DNA of 39,193 nucleotides, taken from contig JAITDA010000092.1 in assembly GCA_031282805.1 (NCBI GenBank), positions 1 through 39,193 on the forward strand, given 5' to 3'. Position 1 is the stretch's first letter, and every line of letters starts with the position of its first letter. This DNA comes from Holosporales bacterium. GTDB lineage: Bacteria > Pseudomonadota > Alphaproteobacteria > RUG11792. A program made the position numbers and the translations under genes. A model generated the notes under the pieces. That model did not search any database. It saw only the letters and a list, made by a program, of their open reading frames with translations, and was not told the origin of the DNA. Shown here piece after piece: positions 29,325 to 37,058 of this stretch.

Positions 29325-30392
29325 GTGAAATTGAAAAAAACTACCGCAACAAGTAGACGCCCATCTGTAAAGGTGCTTGTCGCTTATCATAAGCCAGATC
29401 AGCTCGTGTCCGGAGGGTGCTTTGTTCCAATCCATTTGGGACGTGCGATTGCACTTGAAAAACACAAAGATGGAATCAATACTGAGGCCGATGTGAATTG
29501 GATGTTAGAAAATCTCATTGGCGACGACACTGGCGATAATATATCAACAAAGAATCGTTCTTATAATGAAATAACGGCAACTTATTGGGCATGGAAAAAT
29601 TACGATAAACTTGGAGATCCTGATTATATAGGCTTATCGCATTACCGCAGATTTTTTATTGCGAATCAGTCGTATTCTATGTCGAGAGATGATATGTCTT
29701 GGCGTTCTGCGCGTGCACCGAGATTTGGGGTAATTGACAATTTTTTCGAGAACATGACAAAGTTCCGAGACGTAGATAAAATTGCATGTCATTATGATCT
29801 TATTATCCCGCGTGAAACAATGATTTGTCTTGTAATCAATAATGCGATCACGGTCGAAGATTTTTTTGCAGAGGCATCTTGTAGGCCTGGAGATCCTGAA
29901 TGGATTTATGATTTGATAAAAAAAGATTTTCCACAGTATATGGAAGCAGCCAAGGAATACCTGTTTGAATCTATGTTGTGGATTCCATTCAATATGTTTG
30001 TGATGAAAAAGAAAATGTTTTTTGAGTATGCCGAATTCTTATTTTCTGTCATAGATAGATATCAGGAGTTCATTTTATCTGGAAATACAGAGTTGCTTAG
30101 GTTGCAAATGTGTAGACCTGTAGCGACAATGGCGGAGATTGTTACAGCTATATTTTTCAAACATCAAATGAAAAATCCGGAATTGAGAGTTAAAAAGCTA
30201 TTCGTAGCGTATTTAGAGCCTTTTGAAGAGCAACCCACTGCAAAAATTGTTGCTCCTAAAACTGTAATTCGCAGATACAAGCGGAAAATCTCCAAATACA
30301 AACTTCTACAATTTCTCACTTGTGGTACGGTGGATGAGTTCAAAAAACGCAAAAGTGGTTATCGCGTGAAACTACGTGCGCTGGAGGTGTAA
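29325..30392 (+). CDS. DUF4422-family putative glycosyltransferase
   Basis: Family found in capsule and LPS clusters, thought to transfer sugars. Diagnostic parts are VLVAYHKPDQ near the N-terminus, the conserved NRSYNEITATYWAWKN and YIGLSHYRRFF, and FESMLWIPFNMFVMKKKMFF in the C-terminal half. No transmembrane helix is visible, so it is probably cytoplasmic or peripheral. I prefer GTG 29325 (355 aa), which has GAGGA 5 nt upstream. ATG 29313, directly after the small ORF stop, would add four residues. The sugar donor is unknown; the cluster would supply UDP-Galf, UDP-Xyl, UDP-GlcA or UDP-Gal. Arginine codon use is mixed. Confidence 0.82.
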   Translation: MKLKKTTATSRRPSVKVLVAYHKPDQLVSGGCFVPIHLGRAIALEKHKDGINTEADVNWMLENLIGDDTGDNISTKNRSYNEITATYWAWKNYDKLGDPDYIGLSHYRRFFIANQSYSMSRDDMSWRSARAPRFGVIDNFFENMTKFRDVDKIACHYDLIIPRETMICLVINNAITVEDFFAEASCRPGDPEWIYDLIKKDFPQYMEAAKEYLFESMLWIPFNMFVMKKKMFFEYAEFLFSVIDRYQEFILSGNTELLRLQMCRPVATMAEIVTAIFFKHQMKNPELRVKKLFVAYLEPFEEQPTAKIVAPKTVIRRYKRKISKYKLLQFLTCGTVDEFKKRKSGYRVKLRALEV

Positions 30393-30425
30393 AATGTGTG
30401 TATCATTTTCTCCCAACCTTTACAG

Positions 30426-30473
30426 CGTGAAATCCTGGAATGGGTTCCAAAATATGGCATAGAAAAAATCTAA
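30426..30473 (+). pseudogene. Remnant of a galE 3' end
   Basis: Positions 30428-30470 match galE 29038-29080 at 38 of 43 bases without gaps. The translated remnant is REILEWVPKYGIEKI against HEILEWFPEYGIEKI in galE, followed by TAA. Beyond that, another frame gives IAMLRWI, which resembles a GalE C-terminus after a frameshift. No other galE sequence is present here, so this is a relic of a second or earlier galE allele. Confidence 0.75.
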
Positions 30474-30745
30474 TTGCTATGCTACGCTGGATTCCGGCCA
30501 ATTTTCTACAATTTTCGCTGTCGCACCAGCTACGAAAAACTCCGGCAAATTTAACAGCGCCTGCCCTACGTGCAAATACGCTAATATGTTAAATATTAGG
30601 TGTGGCCTTAAACAAATGTACATCATGAATAACTCTTTGAATTTTAGGACAAAAAGTACAACAGCTTACTTCAATTGACTTTGTCCGCATCATCAAACAA
30701 CGTATTTTATTCCCGCCTTTAAACAACGTGGTGGTATTCATTATT
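30474..30745. other. Non-coding stretch with probable decayed coding sequence
   Basis: About 270 bases between the galE relic and the convergent yggU stop, with no intact gene. One frame reads FYNFRCRTSYEKLRQI then stop, then QRLPYVQIR then stop, which looks like protein sequence with nonsense mutations, perhaps a lost glycosyltransferase end. A 9-bp direct repeat AAACAACGT occurs at 30695-30703 and 30721-30729. I see no promoter or clear terminator. Confidence 0.4.
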
Positions 30746-31087
30746 TCATGTGGTGGATTTAACCAGCAAATCGTTTAATATACGTAATGCATCGACTGGA
30801 ATATTTTCAATTGAGCAACCAGATACAAAAATCTGTTTTAATCGTGATCGTGCGCCGTGCTCAACAATAACGCTAGTTTTTGAAACTCTAAACGAAGAGG
30901 CAATGAATTCTATCATAGAGCGATTGGCCTTGTTATCAATAGGACGCTCCTGCACAGAGATTTTAATGGCAAAGCCACGATCTTCTGTATTTACAATCGC
31001 CGTCATTGCTTCATTCTTAGCGCCGGGCGTGAGATATACAAAAAATCTTATACCACCTTGCATCTCTTTGAATACCTTACTCAGCAC
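30746..31087 (-). CDS. yggU: DUF167/YggU-family protein
   Basis: Small protein of the UPF0235 (DUF167) family; function unknown. The family pattern is clear: FFVYLTPGAKNEAMTAIV, the core IKISVQERPIDNKANRSMIE (usually PVDGKAN), then FRVSKTSVIVEHGARSRLKQ. 113 aa from GTG 31087, which has GGAGG 9 nt upstream inside cckA, so it overlaps that gene by 11 nt and is probably coupled to it. ATG 31063 is an alternative start. Confidence 0.85.
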   Translation of the reverse strand: MLSKVFKEMQGGIRFFVYLTPGAKNEAMTAIVNTEDRGFAIKISVQERPIDNKANRSMIEFIASSFRVSKTSVIVEHGARSRLKQIFVSGCSIENIPVDALRILNDLLVKSTT

Positions 31088-33494
31088 TGGTTACTACCTC
31101 CCTCACCTTGCTAATTAAATTTTTCAAAGTAAATGGCTTCTGCAGGAAATGAATATTTGAATTACTACCCACATCCTGCCTAAACGAATCTTCCGTATAT
31201 CCTGAAATAAATATTGTTTTCAAGTCCTTGATCGACTCATTAAGTATTTTGCTTAAAGTTGGGCCATCAATTTTAGGCATCACAACATCCGTTATGAGTA
31301 AGGTAAATTTTTCACTCTTCGAAATCTCAATTGCTTCCTCTCCGCATGATGCTTCCAAAACCTTGTATCCTTTGTCACGAAGTGCTCTAGCGGAAAACAT
31401 TCTTACAGCATCTTCGTCTTCAACGAGTAGTATAGTTTCGGAGCCACTTAGGTCCCTTGATACCGACTCAGCCGTTAAGGTTTGAATTTTTTCTGGCCCT
31501 GTATATCGTGGAAGGTAAATTTTGAAATTGGAACCTTTACCAACTTCAGATTCAACATTTATAAACCCGCCAGTTTGATCGACTATACCATAAACAGTCG
31601 ACAAACCAAGTCCCGTTCCTGAACCCGAAAACTTGTGTGCCAAAGCCCGTTTTTTCGAAAAAAATGGCTCAAATATACTTTCAATTATGTTTGTCTCAAT
31701 TCCACACCCAGTATCAATTACCTCAACCAAAACATAGTCACCAATCTTTGCTGTATCGTATACGCATTTAAATTCCCTATCAGCGAAATAGTTCTTAGTT
31801 CTAATCATTAACTTTCCGCCATTTTCCATGGCATCTCTGGCATTTACAACTAAGTTCATGATAATTTGCTCGAATTGACCATGATCAACTTTGACTGGCC
31901 AAATATCACGGCCGTGAATAACCTGAAATTCTATATCAGCTCCAACGAGTCTTTTCAGAAGCGACGATAAATCAACCAAAATATCGGTGAGAGAAACAAC
32001 CTTTGGTTTCAAAGTTTGTTGTTTTGAGAATGCCAGTAATTGACGTACAAGATGGGCGGCTCTCCCGGCATTTTGCTTGATTTGAACGACATCGCCATAC
32101 GATGGGTCGTTCTGCGTATATCTCTGTAAAAGCAAATCACAAAAACCTATCATCGCAGTCAATAGATTATTAAAATCGTGCGCTATGCCACCTGCTAACT
32201 GTCCTATCGCTTGCATTTTTTGTGACTGTATGAACTGTTGTTCAAGTTTCTTTTGGCCTGAAATATCTACAAGTTGTATCAGTAACAAGTTATTTTTGCG
32301 ACTTCCCTTCGAATACATTGAATCTATTTTATTTATATAAGCCATGGCAATCGCACTACCACCCGCAAATTTTATTTCTATTGGCTTTGATCTCTCCGCA
32401 GAAAAACTGATACACCTTAAGTGGTTAGCAACGTCATTTTTTACGTCCTGGTAAATGAAACTTAAAAAATTGGTACCAGGTTGCATTATTTTATCTTTTT
32501 CAAGAATGACATTATCCTGAATCATGGTTGCAAACGCTGGGTTCAATGCCTTTATTTCACCATCAATAGTCACTATAACAGATGGAATTGGGGCAAAAAC
32601 AAAAGATTCTTGTCCAATAAATTCATTGAAATTCTTTTCCACAACTTGTTCCACTGGCTCGCATTTAAGAACCAACCATGGCCGAAACGATGAAGCTATA
32701 TTCACCGAAACTTTTAGAAGTATGGCTTTAAATTCCTTTGAAAAATTCGGAGTTATAACAATATGAGTTTGTTGGGGTAACTTTGCTTTGTTATCGAAAT
32801 TCTTGATAAACTCCGTTATCGGTAACCCAATGATCCGTTCCTGAGTTAAGTTGATGAAGTTTGCGAATGTCGCATTTGTTCCAACTATTCTTCCAACATC
32901 ATCAATATAGAATATTCCAAGTGGCAGGTGATCCAAAAAATCTTCAAGACGTCTGTATCCTATCAAAATTTTCTCATTATCCCTCAAATGTTTCGAGATG
33001 TCGCTTATTGTAATGACAGAAATCGCTTCACCTACCAGTGAATCTTCCGTGGTTGAAACAACATTGTCAATATCCCACTTCTTAAACTCATTTTTTAATC
33101 CAGATCCTGCTCCATTTAGTAGCGTCTTACACGCTTTCTTTGCCTCAAAACACTTATAAAAATCTTTAAATTCGCACGATACCATCACCTTATTCATCAG
33201 ATTTTTAAAGAAGCTATCCTTGTCGCCGTATAAATGCGGATGAGTTGTATAGATTATTTCATCATTCTCGTTAAATGCCGTAATTTCATGTTCCTTAGAT
33301 ATAGCCTTCGATACCGTCCTTATGACCCTCAAAAAATATTCTATCTTTTTACGTTTTTTTCGGCTCAGAATGAGCAGGTATGCCAGAATTGCTGAGACAA
33401 ACAGCAGAAACAATGTGGCAATGCACAACAAATCATTCCCAGTTAGCTGCTGGATACCAACAGCATTCAAAAAATCTTCTGGGCTTTTCAGCAA
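31077..33494 (-). CDS. cckA: CckA-type hybrid sensor histidine kinase
   Basis: Hybrid kinase/phosphatase that, in alphaproteobacteria, feeds phosphate through ChpT to CtrA and CpdR to control the cell cycle. Order of parts in 805 aa: one transmembrane helix (about 22-43), a PAS domain (about 180-240, LDHLPLGIFYIDDVGRIVG), a second PAS-like domain (from about 297), HisKA with His439 in GQLAGGIAHDFNNLL, HATPase_c with NLVVNARDAM, DTGCGI and GSGTGLGLSTVYGI, then a receiver domain with Asp736 in LLITDVVMPKIDG. The HDFNNLLTA box is typical of CckA. CckA often has two helices; only one is seen. TTG start, as no ATG lies nearby; a promoter sits just upstream. No ctrA or chpT is in the window. Confidence 0.88.
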   Translation of the reverse strand: MLKSPEDFLNAVGIQQLTGNDLLCIATLFLLFVSAILAYLLILSRKKRKKIEYFLRVIRTVSKAISKEHEITAFNENDEIIYTTHPHLYGDKDSFFKNLMNKVMVSCEFKDFYKCFEAKKACKTLLNGAGSGLKNEFKKWDIDNVVSTTEDSLVGEAISVITISDISKHLRDNEKILIGYRRLEDFLDHLPLGIFYIDDVGRIVGTNATFANFINLTQERIIGLPITEFIKNFDNKAKLPQQTHIVITPNFSKEFKAILLKVSVNIASSFRPWLVLKCEPVEQVVEKNFNEFIGQESFVFAPIPSVIVTIDGEIKALNPAFATMIQDNVILEKDKIMQPGTNFLSFIYQDVKNDVANHLRCISFSAERSKPIEIKFAGGSAIAMAYINKIDSMYSKGSRKNNLLLIQLVDISGQKKLEQQFIQSQKMQAIGQLAGGIAHDFNNLLTAMIGFCDLLLQRYTQNDPSYGDVVQIKQNAGRAAHLVRQLLAFSKQQTLKPKVVSLTDILVDLSSLLKRLVGADIEFQVIHGRDIWPVKVDHGQFEQIIMNLVVNARDAMENGGKLMIRTKNYFADREFKCVYDTAKIGDYVLVEVIDTGCGIETNIIESIFEPFFSKKRALAHKFSGSGTGLGLSTVYGIVDQTGGFINVESEVGKGSNFKIYLPRYTGPEKIQTLTAESVSRDLSGSETILLVEDEDAVRMFSARALRDKGYKVLEASCGEEAIEISKSEKFTLLITDVVMPKIDGPTLSKILNESIKDLKTIFISGYTEDSFRQDVGSNSNIHFLQKPFTLKNLISKVREVVTSAE

Positions 33495-33526
33495 AATTGA
33501 GCCACAACTAAACTCTGACAGAGAAG

Positions 33527-33556
33527 ATTATAACAAAAAATTTGAACACGTATCAG
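33527..33556 (-). promoter_or_regulatory. Predicted cckA promoter
   Basis: On the minus strand CTGATA (33556-33551, four of six -35 bases), an 18-nt spacer, then a perfect TATAAT -10 (33532-33527). It lies 32 nt before the cckA TTG, which supports that start. Confidence 0.55.
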
Positions 33557-33606
33557 AAATGTTGTACCATCCCGGCCGTCGGATTGTCGGAAAAAGAACG
33601 TTACAT

Positions 33607-34857
33607 ATGACGAGGTTTGTTTTTGGATATTGTCTGATTTTATTGGTAGCCTTCTTGCTTCGAGAAAAGAAAGCTCTAAAATTCGACAAAAACTTTTTGG
33701 TAGTTGTTTATGGTGTTATATTCCAAGTGCTGGTGGCCTTTGCGCTCACAAATTTACCGCTTTTTACAACTGGTCTCGAAAAAACAGCAGCTGGAGTAAT
33801 GAAGTTGAGGGATGCCGCGCTTGAAGGAACAAAATTCGTGTTTGGGTACATAGGTGGTGGAGAGGTACCATTTGATGTGAAAAACGGAACTTCCACTTTT
33901 GTTTTTGCATTTCAAGCACTTCCGACCGTGATAATTATCGGTGCATTATCAGCGATATTGATGCATCTCAGAATCCTTCCATTTTTAGCCAAAACGATCG
34001 GCTATCTGTTTAAACTCATTTTTAAGGTAAGGAGTTCCGTTGGTATGGTGGCGGCCGCAAAGGTATTCTTTGGACAGTTTGATTCAGCGCTCTTGATCAA
34101 ACCAATCCTTCCACACCTTCCAAAATCAGATATTTTCATTATTTTGGCACTTGCATTTGCCACTACTTCAGCGGCTACAATGCCGATATACGCGGATGCA
34201 TTGAAGGATGTTTGTCCGAATGCTATGGAACACATAATAATGTCAAGCGTAATTTCTGTAATATCTGTATTGATCATCTGTTCAATTGTTATGCCAGCAA
34301 ATGGAGAGAAATTTCTCGATAGTAGCATAAATAGCGAAGGAAAAAGACCGTACGACAGTTTCATGGAAGCTATACAAAAGGGATTATCGGATGGAGCTTA
34401 TGTTTGGTGGTGTATAGTTGGAATACTAATAGGCATGACGGCTTTAATCGCATTTATAAACTATGTACTAGATGTATTTCCTAACTATGCTGGTATGCCA
34501 GTTACACTACAAAGAATAGTTGGGTTTTTTATGTACCCATTTTCTTGGATTATCGGAATACAAGAACAAGATTTGGCGTCAATTTCACAGATATTGGGAG
34601 TAAAACTAGTGCTTAATGAAACGATAGCGTTTTTTGATTTGGCTAAAGCTGATGTTTCAGGTGAAAGCGTTGTTAAGGCTATTTATGCAATTAATAATTT
34701 TGGTAATTTTTCTTGTATTGGTATGACTGCTGGTGGAATGCTTGCTTTAGCTCCAAACCAAAAATGTATTACTGAGTTAATCAGTAAAGCGTTTGTTGTT
34801 GGGATTCTCGCAACATTTTTGACATCAACGCTTATGAATATCTTTATTTCTTTTTGA
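33607..34857 (+). CDS. CNT-family concentrative nucleoside transporter (NupC-like)
   Basis: Cation-coupled nucleoside importer of the inner membrane. The 416 aa are mostly hydrophobic helices. Family features: GTKFVFGYIGGGEVPFDV, then FAFQALPTVIIIGALSAILM, VFFGQFDSALLIKPILPHL, and the CNT signature GVKLVLNETIAF with Asn337 and Glu338 (usually NEFVA). I start at ATG 33607, where the first transmembrane helix begins; the open frame continues upstream antisense to cckA, but that part has no transporter features. Its stop overlaps the region of the next gene's ribosome site. In a reduced genome this would scavenge host nucleosides. Confidence 0.88.
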   Translation: MTRFVFGYCLILLVAFLLREKKALKFDKNFLVVVYGVIFQVLVAFALTNLPLFTTGLEKTAAGVMKLRDAALEGTKFVFGYIGGGEVPFDVKNGTSTFVFAFQALPTVIIIGALSAILMHLRILPFLAKTIGYLFKLIFKVRSSVGMVAAAKVFFGQFDSALLIKPILPHLPKSDIFIILALAFATTSAATMPIYADALKDVCPNAMEHIIMSSVISVISVLIICSIVMPANGEKFLDSSINSEGKRPYDSFMEAIQKGLSDGAYVWWCIVGILIGMTALIAFINYVLDVFPNYAGMPVTLQRIVGFFMYPFSWIIGIQEQDLASISQILGVKLVLNETIAFFDLAKADVSGESVVKAIYAINNFGNFSCIGMTAGGMLALAPNQKCITELISKAFVVGILATFLTSTLMNIFISF

Positions 34858-34865
34858 GGGAACGT

Positions 34866-36797
34866 ATGATTGATAAAAAATTTCTGTGTTGTGATGATGC
34901 GTGGCGTGATGAGGAAATTTACAAAAAAATTTATGAATTTTCGATGCAAAATCCGGAAAAATATTGGGAGGCACAACTTGATCGTCTCTCTTGGACGAAA
35001 ATACCACAAATTGTAGCTGAAAAAGAAGAGAGTGGGCTTACGAGATGGTTTCCTGATGGGAAGATAAATGCCTGCTACAATTGTGTCGATCGGCATGCCG
35101 AAAAAACTCCATACAAAACGGCGCTCATATGGCAAAGCGAGGAATTAGAAAATTATGAATACATATCTTTCAAAAAACTGAAAGATGAGGTTTGCAGGTT
35201 TGCCAATACCTTGAAAAAGTTCGGATTAACTAGTAAAGATTGCGTAACAGTTTACATGCCGATGGTTCCTGAGGGGGTATATGCCTGTCTCGCATGTGCA
35301 AGACTTGGCATTCCATATTCTGCCGTTTTTGCCGGGTTTTCACCAAATGCAATTGCACTGAGAATGGATGATTGTAATTCAAATTTTATAATTTCATGTG
35401 ATGCCAATCGCAGGGGAGGAAAATTATTCCATCTGAAGAAAAACGTTGATGAGGCGAGGAAGATATGTGGCAGAAATGTGAGAGCCCTCATAGTCAGGAG
35501 GCAAAATGTTGACATAGACTGGAATGACGAATTCGACATAGATTACTACATTGAATCAAGAGATATGCCAACTGATTGTGGGATTGCAGATACTGACTCG
35601 TTATCGAGGCTTTTTATATTATACACCTCAGGTTCTGTCGGGAAACCAAAGGGAGTAGTGATGGGAACAGGAGGTTTCTTGCTATTTTCAACGTTGACTG
35701 GAAGGTATTTTTTCAATCTCTTTGAAAATGAGATCTTTTGGGGATCTGGTGATATCGGATGGATGGGGGGGCATGCCTATGCTCTTTATGCAGCGCTTTG
35801 CAATGGAACAACGTCACTGTTTTTTGAGGGAATTCCGACGTATCCTCGAAACTCAATATTTTGGGAAGTTGTTGATAAACACAAGGTGACGACGTTTAAT
35901 ACGGCGCCTACAGTAATTCGTGCAATGATGAAGCATTCGGTTGAGGCATTGGCAACGAGCTCAAGAAGCTCACTAAAGTATCTTGGTGTTTTTGGCGAAA
36001 TTCTGAATAGAGACGCATGGCTTTGGTACTTTCATGACGTCGGTGGAGGAAGGTGTCCAATAGTTAATATGTGGGGACAAACGGAGCTTGGTGGGGTTCC
36101 TACTGCTCCACTCAGTAATCTCGGTGATATGAAGACATACGGACATATAGGAAGACAATTTTTTGGATGTCAATTGGTATTAAAGGATGAGGATGACAAA
36201 ACGATTACTGCTCCAAACGTTCCAGGTGCATTGTTCATTAAATATCCACTACCTGGAATGCTAATCGAAATCTTTGGCGATGAAGATGCTATGAAAAAAA
36301 TATATTATTCAAAATCTAAGGATGGAATCTATTTTACTGGTGATGAAGCTTACTTTGACTGTAATGGAAATCACTGGATTACAGGAAGAATAGACGATGT
36401 TTTAAATGTCTCTGGACACAGAATAAGTCCGATAGAGATAGAAGAAGTCATTGCAGGTGTTGACATAGTCGCTGAAGTGTCCATCGTCGGATTTCCTCAT
36501 GAGCTGAAGGGAGAAGGAATTTTTGCCTTTGTTGTACTAAAGAAAGATATTACTGAAATTCAGAGGGGGAATGCGAAGAGTTTAATTTCGGACAAGGTGC
36601 GAAAAGTAATTAGCCCAATAGCGAATCCGGATATCATCTCTATAGTGAACGACCTGCCAAAAACTCGATCAGGGAAAATTATGCGAAGAATTTTGAGAAA
36701 AATCGCATCAAACGATACAGACGACTTTGAAGATTTAACCACAATATCTAACCCAAATTGTATTCAGGATATTATGCAAAGCATAAAGGGAATTTAG
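34866..36797 (+). CDS. Acetyl-CoA synthetase-like short-chain acyl-CoA ligase
   Basis: AMP-forming acyl-CoA synthetase, 643 aa, in the Acs/PrpE/acetoacetyl-CoA synthetase branch. The P-loop-like core LYTSGSVGKPKGVVMGTGG, the A5 region NMWGQTELGG, A7 YFTGDEA, A8 hinge RIDDVLNVSGHRI and the C-terminal PKTRSGKIMRRILRK (Lys604, the equivalent of the acetylated lysine) are all present. In true Acs the A5 motif reads WWQTET, the second Trp closing the acetate pocket. Here that residue is Gly404, suggesting a larger acyl substrate (propionate, butyrate or acetoacetate). I start at ATG 34866 with GAGGG upstream. It lies 8 nt after the transporter gene, probably co-transcribed. Confidence 0.85.
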   Translation: MIDKKFLCCDDAWRDEEIYKKIYEFSMQNPEKYWEAQLDRLSWTKIPQIVAEKEESGLTRWFPDGKINACYNCVDRHAEKTPYKTALIWQSEELENYEYISFKKLKDEVCRFANTLKKFGLTSKDCVTVYMPMVPEGVYACLACARLGIPYSAVFAGFSPNAIALRMDDCNSNFIISCDANRRGGKLFHLKKNVDEARKICGRNVRALIVRRQNVDIDWNDEFDIDYYIESRDMPTDCGIADTDSLSRLFILYTSGSVGKPKGVVMGTGGFLLFSTLTGRYFFNLFENEIFWGSGDIGWMGGHAYALYAALCNGTTSLFFEGIPTYPRNSIFWEVVDKHKVTTFNTAPTVIRAMMKHSVEALATSSRSSLKYLGVFGEILNRDAWLWYFHDVGGGRCPIVNMWGQTELGGVPTAPLSNLGDMKTYGHIGRQFFGCQLVLKDEDDKTITAPNVPGALFIKYPLPGMLIEIFGDEDAMKKIYYSKSKDGIYFTGDEAYFDCNGNHWITGRIDDVLNVSGHRISPIEIEEVIAGVDIVAEVSIVGFPHELKGEGIFAFVVLKKDITEIQRGNAKSLISDKVRKVISPIANPDIISIVNDLPKTRSGKIMRRILRKIASNDTDDFEDLTTISNPNCIQDIMQSIKGI

Positions 36798-37058
36798 AGT
36801 TGTAGTAAAAGTCAGTAAACTTTTGGGCAAATGAATATTCTCATTAGAGAAACTCGTTTGTAACTTAACTTGTCGTGTAACGTACGAAAAACACTAAATC
36901 GTTTGTGATACTATCTTGCAGTTTCAACCTGCCTATACATAGTGACTTCTATCACGTTTGATTGATAGTTCGTCACAGATCTAATACTTGATGGACTCTC
37001 GTACTTTGTGCTAGCATCGGAGTGGGGATTGTGATGGATCTCGTTCAAAGAGAGTAGC
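36798..37058. other. Intergenic region upstream of the ABC exporter
   Basis: About 260 AT-rich bases without a credible gene. A weak A/T inverted repeat AAAAGT-CAGTAA-ACTTTT follows the ligase gene, without a T-run that would make it a clear terminator. The end carries the predicted promoter at 36988-37017. GTGA-CTTCTA-TCAC in the middle is a short inverted repeat of unknown meaning. Confidence 0.5.
36988..37017 (+). promoter_or_regulatory. Predicted promoter of the ABC exporter gene
   Basis: TTGATG (36988-36993), an 18-nt spacer, then TAGCAT (37012-37017) preceded by TGC, an extended -10. The same TAGCAT -10 is used at the ribosomal operon promoter. It lies about 40 nt before the GTG start. 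Confidence 0.45.

Noticed and set aside
30695-30729. Direct repeat AAACAACGT as a regulatory or insertion-site repeat
   Set aside because: Only 9 bp, found twice, with no mobile element or gene start between or beside the copies.
33322-33606. Upstream extension of the nucleoside transporter by 95 residues
   Set aside because: This part is antisense to the cckA start and holds no transporter features; the first membrane helix begins at ATG 33607.
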